Assembly: GCA_947174085.1 (NCBI GenBank)
Contig: CAMWHN010000104.1
Span: 1 to 7,336 of the forward strand
Direction of reading: 5' to 3'
Source: an uncultured Ruminococcus sp.
Lineage (GTDB): Bacteria; Bacillota; Clostridia; Oscillospirales; Ruminococcaceae
Length of the DNA: 7,336 nucleotides
Part shown: positions 1 through 5,133 of the stretch, one piece after another
Layout of the letters: every line of letters begins with the position of its first letter
Numbering within the stretch: the first letter of the stretch is position 1
Notes under the pieces: model-generated
The model's input: the letters and a program-made list of their open reading frames with translations, nothing else
Told to the model about the DNA's origin: nothing
Database searches by the model: none
Program-made: the position numbers and the translations under genes

Positions 1-168
1 GACTAGAATATTTAATAATACAACTACTGCTATCACTGTACAAGTAATTGCTGTTGCCACACTGCCGTATTTTAATTTTTTACGTCTGGCTAAATTAATT
101 GACTTTTTTGATTTTTTATTATCAGAAACAGGAGTTTCTGATTGATTTTGATTTTCTAAATCAGCCAT
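1..168 (-). CDS. GldG-like ABC system auxiliary membrane protein, N-terminal part (runs off the left edge)
   Basis: Reading from an ATG at 168-166, the frame stays open for 56 codons to base 1, so only the N-terminus is visible. A strong ribosome binding site (AAAGGAGCAGG) sits just upstream, 15 bases after the permease stop. The product begins MADLENQNQSETPVSDN, an acidic, polar cytoplasmic stretch. A basic segment (SINLARRKKLKYG, about residues 23-35) follows, then a hydrophobic helix from about residue 36 to the edge (VATAITVICTVIVVVLN). The RRKKLKYG-plus-helix layout, and the place directly after a GldA-like ATPase and a GldF-like permease, match the N-terminus of GldG/ABC-associated auxiliary proteins found in Clostridia. 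In that family a large extracytoplasmic domain normally follows and a second helix closes the protein; neither can be seen here. The frame and start are clear. The family call is inferred from a short N-terminus plus context. Confidence 0.75.
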   Translation of the reverse strand, partial: MADLENQNQSETPVSDNKKSKKSINLARRKKLKYGSVATAITCTVIAVVVLLNILV

Positions 169-183
169 AATCCTGCTCCTTTC

Positions 184-888
184 TTAGCTCCAACGGCGTT
201 TTTCAAATACTCTCACAGTGAAAAAATTAAATAATACGGCTGTACTTAAATAAAATAATACACTGGAAAGATTAAAAATGCCACATGTAAATTCATAATA
301 TCTTGTATAAAAAGACAAGTCATATAATAAACTCTGTAGCCAGTCTATTTTCACAAAAGATGCTACTACATCAATTAAAAATAACATAGCCAAACATACA
401 ATACCGCCAATCGCTGCTACAAGTTGATTTTCTGTTAGAGAAGAAATAAATAAACCAACTGCAATAAATGCCGAACCAACTAAAATAATAGCTAAATAAT
501 TTGCAAATAAAGTCAGCCAAGCGACTGTGCCATATAAGCTTAAAATAAAGCCGTAAATAAATATAATACTAACTGCAATCACAAAAATAGTCAATGCTGC
601 AAAATATTTGCCTAATACAATGCCATTCAAAGAAACTGGAGCTGTTAATAAACCCTGTTCTGTTCGTTGTTTTTTTTCTTCACTGAACAAACGCATTGTC
701 AAAATGGGAATTAAAAAAATACTAATAAAAAACAATGTTGAAAACACGCCTGATAAATTTGTAGAACCAACGGCAATATTATTCAGTGTAAAGAAAAATC
801 CAGAAAAAATATAAAATACTGCCAGAAAAATATAAGCAATGCTAGATGAAAAAAAAGCACCAACTTCTCGCCGATAAATAGCACCCAT
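184..888 (-). CDS. ABC-2 type (GldF-like) transporter permease
   Basis: This 234-residue integral membrane protein is predicted to form the membrane channel of an ABC transporter. It begins MGAIYRREVGAFFSSSIAYI, the usual entry of ABC-2/GldF-type permeases: a short amphipathic cytoplasmic segment running into the first helix. About six hydrophobic helices can be seen, near residues 14-36, 50-66, 93-116, 123-148, 156-180 and 205-226. Between helices 2 and 3 lies a polar loop (MRLFSEEKKQRTEQGLLTAP, about 65-84) that matches the conserved ABC-2 segment likely to contact the ATPase. The C-terminus is short and basic (EKRRWS). The ATG overlaps the ATPase stop by one base (TAATG), and a good ribosome binding site (AAAGGAGAGG) precedes it, so the two are probably translationally coupled. 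The substrate cannot be told from the sequence. Length and topology fit a complete protein. Confidence 0.9.
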   Translation of the reverse strand: MGAIYRREVGAFFSSSIAYIFLAVFYIFSGFFFTLNNIAVGSTNLSGVFSTLFFISIFLIPILTMRLFSEEKKQRTEQGLLTAPVSLNGIVLGKYFAALTIFVIAVSIIFIYGFILSLYGTVAWLTLFANYLAIILVGSAFIAVGLFISSLTENQLVAAIGGIVCLAMLFLIDVVASFVKIDWLQSLLYDLSFYTRYYEFTCGIFNLSSVLFYLSTAVLFNFFTVRVFEKRRWS

Positions 889-1847
889 TATTTTTCCTCT
901 CCTTTCATTTGCACTGTTTCACCCATTGTAATTTTTAAGAAAATATCTTCCAGTGTCATTTCCATGGTTTTCAATAATAAAATATCCCAGTTATGTTCTC
1001 TTGCGATTTTATTAATATCACGTCGAATATCAATTCCGGGTTCTGCCTCAATTTCAAAATCATAAATATTTTTCTCACGTTCCATGTCTGCACGAACATA
1101 TTTAATGCCCTTTATTGCACGAATTGCTTGTAATACTTCTGCTTTTTGCCCATCAATTCTGGCAATAATTCTATGGTCAGTACTAACTTTATTAGATAAA
1201 TTCGTTGCTGTATCATCGGCTGAAATCACACCATGATTAATAATAATCACTCTATCACAAACAGCTTGAATTTCAGATAAAATATGCGAAGATAAAATAA
1301 CCGTATGATTTTTGCCAAGACGTTTAATTAACGTCCTGATTTCAATAATTTGCTTTGGGTCAAGTCCAACTGTTGGCTCGTCCAGAATTAACACAGGCGG
1401 ATTATTAATTAAAGCCTGTGCCAAGCCTACACGCTGTTTATAGCCTTTTGATAAATTTTTAATTAATCTATTTTCAACATCAATAATTTTACAGAGTGTC
1501 ATGACATCTTTCAAATGCGAACGTCTAGGCAACTTGCATTTTTTTAAATCAAACATAAAATTCAAATAAGCATATACTGTCATGTCAACATATAACGGCG
1601 GGATTTCTGGTAAATAACCAATAAAAGATTTTGCTTTAATCGGGTCTTCCAGAATATCTACACCGTTAATTAATGCTTGTCCAGATGTGGAAGAAATATA
1701 ACCTGTCAGCATATTCATAGTTGTAGATTTCCCTGCACCGTTAGGCCCTAGAAAACCTAAAATTTCACCGTCATTTACTGTAAAGCTAATATCATTTACA
1801 GCTTTTTTATCGCCGTAATGTTTTGTCAGATTTTTGACTTCAATCAT
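888..1847 (-). CDS. ABC transporter ATP-binding protein (GldA/CcmA-like)
   Basis: This 319-residue cytoplasmic ATPase should power the adjacent permease. All nucleotide-binding motifs are present: Walker A GPNGAGKST (34-42), signature LSKGY (132-136), Walker B VLILDE (152-157), D-loop GLDP (161-164) and the H-loop histidine in SSH (188). The Q-loop position reads GYLPEIPPLY (77-86), with Glu in place of the usual Gln, which I know as common in GldA-like ATPases. After the ATPase core, residues from about 210 to 319 form an extra C-terminal domain of the kind found in CcmA/DrrA-type exporters (TLEDIFLKIT near the end). The ATG at 1847 is the first possible start, since an in-frame TAA lies six bases upstream. 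It has the ribosome binding site AAGGAAGTGA, one mismatch from AAGGAGGTGA, eight bases away. It is the first gene of its own unit, behind a consensus promoter. Drug, lipid or peptide export are all possible. Confidence 0.95.
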   Translation of the reverse strand: MIEVKNLTKHYGDKKAVNDISFTVNDGEILGFLGPNGAGKSTTMNMLTGYISSTSGQALINGVDILEDPIKAKSFIGYLPEIPPLYVDMTVYAYLNFMFDLKKCKLPRRSHLKDVMTLCKIIDVENRLIKNLSKGYKQRVGLAQALINNPPVLILDEPTVGLDPKQIIEIRTLIKRLGKNHTVILSSHILSEIQAVCDRVIIINHGVISADDTATNLSNKVSTDHRIIARIDGQKAEVLQAIRAIKGIKYVRADMEREKNIYDFEIEAEPGIDIRRDINKIAREHNWDILLLKTMEMTLEDIFLKITMGETVQMKGEEK

Positions 1848-1879
1848 GAATTACATCACTTCCTTTCGGGATTCATGAT
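1843..1879 (-). promoter_or_regulatory. Inverted repeat around the ATPase ribosome binding site and start codon
   Basis: In the predicted leader of the ABC operon, ATCATGAAT (1879-1871) is the exact reverse complement of ATTCATGAT (1851-1843). The 9-bp arms enclose a 19-base loop holding AAGGAAGTGA, and the downstream arm contains the ATG. A folded mRNA would pair the start codon and leave the ribosome binding site in the loop. The repeat is seen directly; a role in translational control, or as a DNA operator, is inference. Each arm contains the palindrome TCATGA, so the symmetry could arise by chance. Confidence 0.4.
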
Positions 1880-1894
1880 AAATAATAATAATTT

Positions 1895-1946
1895 ACATGC
1901 CATGCTATATTATAATATAATATAACTATGTGTCAAGCATGTGACA
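1895..1946. promoter_or_regulatory. Candidate operator: inverted repeats overlapping the ABC promoter
   Basis: Two symmetric elements overlap the promoter. TGTCA-N6-TGACA (1931-1935 and 1942-1946) covers the -35 box. The pair ACATGC (1895-1900) and GCATGT (1937-1942) brackets the core promoter. A tandem CATGC CATGC also lies at 1896-1905, just downstream of the -10. Such an arrangement would suit a dimeric repressor, for example a GntR-family regulator of the YtrA type that often controls ABC exporters. No regulator gene is visible in the window, so the identity of any binding protein is speculation. Confidence 0.3.
1909..1936 (-). promoter_or_regulatory. Sigma-A promoter of the ABC transporter operon
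   Basis: On the minus strand a perfect -35 box TTGACA (1936-1931) is followed after 16 bases by a perfect -10 box TATAAT (1914-1909). Transcription should start near base 1902, giving a leader of about 55 bases before the ATPase ATG. The promoter lies in the only substantial spacer between the housekeeping operon and the ABC genes, so the ABC genes can be expressed independently. The -10 sits inside a 14-bp AT palindrome (1906-1919), which is partly a by-product of its composition. Confidence 0.85.
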
Positions 1947-1966
1947 AACAATAGAAAATCAGAAAA

Positions 1967-2821
1967 TTAAAAACAAAATTTCAAATCTTCCTGCATTTGA
2001 TTTGTTAAAGCCTGTACAGAATCAAATTTCATTTCAGGACGAATAAATTTTAATAATCTTACTTGCAGATTTTTATCATATAAATCACCAGAAAAATTTT
2101 TGATATAAGTTTCAGCTAAAGGCAAGCCGTTATAATTTACAGTCGGTTTGATGCCAATATTAGTAATAGAACAAAAATATTTTCCGTCAGGTGTAATTGT
2201 TTGAGACGCATAGACACCAAATTTCGGCACAAGCTGATTTTCATGAAATACTTGATTTACTGTAGGAAAGCCGATAGTTCTGCCAAGTTGTACGCCATGA
2301 GAAACTTTTTCTAAAATTACATATGGCGCACCTAGAAATGCATTCGCCTTTTCGATTTGACCAGCAAGCAATAATTTTCTAATTTCTGTAGAAGAAATAA
2401 TTTGCTTATCTTGCTTGACATGATTGACAAGCTTTACAGTAAAATGAAATTTTTTTCCGAAATTTTTTAAATCTTCTACATTACAAGACGCATGACAGCC
2501 AAATTTAAAATCATAGCCACAAGTGACATGACTTGCATGTAATTCCTGACATAAAATTTTTTCTGCAAATGCTTCACCGGATAAATTCCGGAGCTGTTCA
2601 AAATCCATGCAAGCCACTTGAAAATCAAAATCATGTTTTAAAATAAAATTTCTGGTATGACTGGAATAAATATAACCACCAGAATTTTTTCTAACAGCCG
2701 TTTCTGCCGGAAATGTAAATACAACTGGTGTGAAATTAGATTTTTTCGCTTCTTGCAAAACAGCTCTATGTCCGAGGTGTACACCGTCAAATAATCCTAA
2801 TGCAACAGAAGTTTTTTGCAT
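1967..2821 (-). CDS. ribF: Bifunctional riboflavin kinase / FAD synthetase
   Basis: RibF phosphorylates riboflavin to FMN and adenylates FMN to FAD in the cytoplasm. The N-terminal adenylyltransferase domain carries GLFDGVHLGH (9-18, with the nucleotidyltransferase HLGH) and SSTEIR (143-148). The C-terminal kinase domain carries GRTIGFPTVN (180-189), the NIGIKPTV segment (221-228) and ETYI (237-240). At 284 residues it is slightly short of the usual 300 or so but has both domains. I chose the ATG at 2821 because GAGGTG lies four bases upstream. An alternative ATG at 2833 would add four residues (MRCI) and overlap the truB stop as ATGA, but it lacks a good ribosome binding site. The adenylyltransferase domain has an unusual CHASC (109-113) where relatives usually carry basic and glycine residues. 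It is the last gene of the infB cluster. I see no intrinsic terminator after it. Confidence 0.96.
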   Translation of the reverse strand: MQKTSVALGLFDGVHLGHRAVLQEAKKSNFTPVVFTFPAETAVRKNSGGYIYSSHTRNFILKHDFDFQVACMDFEQLRNLSGEAFAEKILCQELHASHVTCGYDFKFGCHASCNVEDLKNFGKKFHFTVKLVNHVKQDKQIISSTEIRKLLLAGQIEKANAFLGAPYVILEKVSHGVQLGRTIGFPTVNQVFHENQLVPKFGVYASQTITPDGKYFCSITNIGIKPTVNYNGLPLAETYIKNFSGDLYDKNLQVRLLKFIRPEMKFDSVQALTNQMQEDLKFCF

Positions 2822-2825
2822 AATG

Positions 2826-2831
2826 CACCTC
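2826..2831 (-). promoter_or_regulatory. Ribosome binding site that decides the ribF start
   Basis: GAGGTG (2831-2826) lies four bases before the ATG at 2821 and overlaps the truB stop codon (TGA at 2832-2830). It supports the 2821 start over the ATG at 2833. Ribosomes finishing truB would sit directly on this site, which favours coupled translation. Confidence 0.65.
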
Positions 2832-3738
2832 ATTTCGGTTCACATAAATTGCGTTCAATACGCAAGCAATTCTGTTCCAAATCAGGCAGAGCTGTTCCAA
2901 GAAAGCCATCTATGCCGTAAACAGCATATTGCTGTGTGGATTTAAATTTTATAGCAAACTGCGACAAATCTAATTTTACACCATTGCGATAAAGCTTTGT
3001 TTGTTTTTCATTTAAATTTATTACAGGCAAGGAGCTGAATGCTTTTTCAATTGGGATAATAATATTAGAAATATTATTTTTATCAGCAAATTCTTGAATT
3101 TCTTCCAGTGAATAACAAGAATTTAAATCAAAACCGCTTGCAAAAGAACGTCTTAAATTTGTCATAACTGCGCCACAGCCGAGCCTTTGCCCCATATCAT
3201 GAATGAGCGTTCTGACATAAGTCCCTTTTCCGCAATGAATTTCTAATATGCCTGTGCCAGTTTCGGAATTGAAATTTACACAAGAAATGAATTTAATAAA
3301 AACAGCTCTTGCCTGACGTTCAATTTCCTTTCCCTCACGAGCCAATTCATAAAGTCTTTTGCCGTTCACAGAAACGGCTGAATACATAGGCGGAATTTGC
3401 ATAATTTCACCAGTAGGAATAGAATTTAAAATATCTTGCTCTGTAATACCTGAAAAATTATTTATTTCAAGAATTTTTCCAGTACTATCTTGTGTATCAG
3501 AAACTTTACCAAGTTGAAATTCTGCAATATATTTTTTATCTTCATTTGGCAAAATACCGCAAGCTTTAGTTGCATAGCCTACAAATACAGGTAATACACC
3601 AGTTGCCATAGGGTCAAGCGTTCCGGCATGTCCCAGACGTTTCATTTTTAGAATGCCTCTTAATTTCGCAATGACATCAAAAGACGTAAATCCCACAGGC
3701 TTATCCACACAGAGAATGCCATTTAAATTGCTATTCAT
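2830..3738 (-). CDS. truB: tRNA pseudouridine(55) synthase TruB
   Basis: TruB isomerises U55 to pseudouridine in the T-loop of tRNAs. The protein has 302 residues, normal for the bacterial family. The catalytic Asp is D42 in GHAGTLDPMATG (36-47), preceded by the N-terminal GILCVDKPVGFTSFDV block (7-22). The conserved tyrosine is Y70 (KKYIAEF). The PPMYSAVSVNGKRLYELAREG block (116-136) and GKGTYVRTLIHD (160-171) complete the active-site and RNA-binding features. A short C-terminal PUA-like part follows (about 232-302, beginning LNEKQTKLYRNGVKLD). The ATG overlaps the nrnA stop as ATGA, and the upstream ribosome binding site (GGTGG) is weak, so translation probably depends on coupling to nrnA. 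The placement between nrnA and ribF is the common Firmicute order. Confidence 0.97.
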   Translation of the reverse strand: MNSNLNGILCVDKPVGFTSFDVIAKLRGILKMKRLGHAGTLDPMATGVLPVFVGYATKACGILPNEDKKYIAEFQLGKVSDTQDSTGKILEINNFSGITEQDILNSIPTGEIMQIPPMYSAVSVNGKRLYELAREGKEIERQARAVFIKFISCVNFNSETGTGILEIHCGKGTYVRTLIHDMGQRLGCGAVMTNLRRSFASGFDLNSCYSLEEIQEFADKNNISNIIIPIEKAFSSLPVINLNEKQTKLYRNGVKLDLSQFAIKFKSTQQYAVYGIDGFLGTALPDLEQNCLRIERNLCEPK

Positions 3739-4697
3739 AATGCTTTTTCCACCACTTGCAAGACTTTTTTTCTAACTTCATCTGGAGAGCCTTTTAATAA
3801 ACAGCCAGCGGCTTTCACATGACCGCCACCGCCCAAAATCTGACAAAGTTCCGAGACATTTACGTCTTTTGCAGAGCGCATAGAAACTTTAAAAACATTA
3901 GGCTCACGTTCCCGAAATGTAATGCCAACTTCTACACCTTCCGGCTGTAAAGATAAACTTGTTAAACCTTCCATATCTTTTTCGTCAACATGATATTTTT
4001 GGCATAATTCTAACGTTGCCCAAACAATCGTGCATTGATTATGAAAATAATATTCCATTTGGCTAAGCATGAGCATTTCAGCTTTAATTCTGGACGGACT
4101 TTTCACATCAAACATTTGACGATTAATTAAGCCATATCTGATATTAGGAAATTCACGCATTAGCTCTGCCGTAAAAATATGCGTTTCTGGTGTTGTATTT
4201 TCAAATTTAAAACAGCCTGTATCTGTAGACATACCTGTAAATAAACATTTTGCAATTTGTTCTGTAAAATTAATATTCATATAGCGATATAATTTATATA
4301 ATATTTCACAGGCAGCAGAGGCATTTTCTTCCAGTAAAGTTTTTTCAGCATAAAATTTATTAGAAACATGATGGTCAATACAAAGCTGAATCTTATCAGA
4401 ATAAACTTTTTCTAAATTACCTAATAATTTCGTATCAGCGACATCTACAGAAATAATAGTTTTCGCTGTAAAATCTTCTTCCAGTTTTTCCGATTTTTCT
4501 GGTTTTAAAAAATCAAATCGTTCTGGAATATTATCAGCACAAAGTACTTTAGCACGTTTGCCCAATAATTTTAAAACTGCCTGTAGGGAATATCCTGCCC
4601 CGACACAATCACCGTCAGGGCTTCTGTGAATTAAAATATATACATCTTCACAGTTTGTAAGAAATTCCGCAGTTTCTTGAATTGTTATTTTATTCAT
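3735..4697 (-). CDS. nrnA: DHH/DHHA1 phosphoesterase: nanoRNase / pAp phosphatase
   Basis: NrnA-type enzymes degrade 2-5 nucleotide RNAs from the end and dephosphorylate 3'-phosphoadenosine 5'-phosphate; they use Mn2+ in the cytoplasm. The 320-residue protein has the DHH-domain metal ligands in order: HRSPDGD (24-30), the Asp in SVDVAD (D85), DHH (108-110) and the Asp in STDTG (D159). The C-terminal DHHA1 domain has GGGGHVKAAG (289-298), which binds substrate. The frame is open upstream to about 4775, but the true start is the ATG at 4697. It has GGAGG (4711-4707) nine bases upstream, and the protein family begins there. This start overlaps the end of rbfA by eight bases. Other DHH/DHHA1 proteins share the motifs, so nanoRNase activity is inferred from family and from the rbfA-truB neighbourhood. 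Confidence 0.93.
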   Translation of the reverse strand: MNKITIQETAEFLTNCEDVYILIHRSPDGDCVGAGYSLQAVLKLLGKRAKVLCADNIPERFDFLKPEKSEKLEEDFTAKTIISVDVADTKLLGNLEKVYSDKIQLCIDHHVSNKFYAEKTLLEENASAACEILYKLYRYMNINFTEQIAKCLFTGMSTDTGCFKFENTTPETHIFTAELMREFPNIRYGLINRQMFDVKSPSRIKAEMLMLSQMEYYFHNQCTIVWATLELCQKYHVDEKDMEGLTSLSLQPEGVEVGITFREREPNVFKVSMRSAKDVNVSELCQILGGGGHVKAAGCLLKGSPDEVRKKVLQVVEKAL

Positions 4698-5052
4698 GCG
4701 TTTCGCCCTCCGCAGAGATAATTTTTTCAAGTTTATTTGTAATTTCTGCACCTCTTGCAATAGAATCATCTGCAATAAAATGTAATTCCGGACTTTTGCG
4801 CATTTTTAATCTTGCAAATAATTCACGGCGAATAAATCCAGATGCACTTTGTAAGCCTTTCACAGATTGCTTTGTATCTTCCATGCCTAACAGACTAGAA
4901 ATATATACTTTACAATGTGAACCGTCTCCGGCAAGTTCCACACGCACAACAGATAGCATATTGCTAACTCTCGGGTCTTTTACTTGTCTGAAAATATCTG
5001 GTAATTCTCTATGAATATCTTCGGACATACGACTGTTTTTAAAACTTGGCAT
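4690..5052 (-). CDS. rbfA: 30S ribosome-binding factor RbfA
   Basis: RbfA binds the 30S subunit during late 16S rRNA 5'-end maturation and is important for cold growth. The 120-residue protein has the standard single KH-like domain: the N-terminal helix RMSEDIHRELPDIF (8-21), DPRV (26-29), and a strand segment HCKVYIS (46-52). The helix-kink motif ASGFIRRELF (70-79) is the A-x-G turn typical of RbfA. It ends with the conserved PELHFIADDSIARGAEI (88-104). The short C-terminus (SAEGETHE) is variable in the family. The ATG at 5052 has AGAAAGGAAG ten bases upstream. It lies 81 bases after infB, a gap with no convincing promoter or terminator, and its end overlaps nrnA. Confidence 0.96.
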   Translation of the reverse strand: MPSFKNSRMSEDIHRELPDIFRQVKDPRVSNMLSVVRVELAGDGSHCKVYISSLLGMEDTKQSVKGLQSASGFIRRELFARLKMRKSPELHFIADDSIARGAEITNKLEKIISAEGETHE

Positions 5053-5133
5053 AATGAATTTTCTTCCTTTCTGTGAGAATTTATTATGATACTTGCCACA
5101 TGTGATATGCTATTTTTCTGAAAAAATTATAAT

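Noticed and set aside
608..814. Plus-strand open frame opposite the ABC permease
   Set aside because: It is fully inside the permease gene, with low-complexity Lys/Ile content typical of the complement of a membrane protein in AT-rich DNA.
1856..1876. Six-codon upstream reading frame (MNPERK) in the ABC leader that ends over the ribosome binding site
   Set aside because: No ribosome binding site precedes its ATG, and that ATG is a by-product of the inverted repeat; too weak to list as a leader peptide.
2730..2945. Plus-strand open frame across the truB/ribF junction
   Set aside because: It crosses two conserved genes in antisense and shows no recognisable motif.
4698..4775. Longer N-terminus for nrnA starting near 4775
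   Set aside because: It would overlap rbfA by over 80 bases, has no ATG, and adds residues not found in the family, whereas the ATG at 4697 has GGAGG at good spacing.
4682..5014. Plus-strand open frame of about 110 codons opposite rbfA
   Set aside because: It lies antisense to a clearly conserved gene and its product resembles no family.
5097..5104. CACATGTG palindrome in the infB-rbfA spacer
   Set aside because: An 8-bp palindrome with no promoter boxes of note around it is expected by chance.
5110..5128. T-run/A-run inverted repeat after infB resembling a terminator
   Set aside because: The stem would be almost only A-T pairs with no room for a loop, and the downstream genes of the operon lack their own clear promoter, so a terminator here is unlikely.
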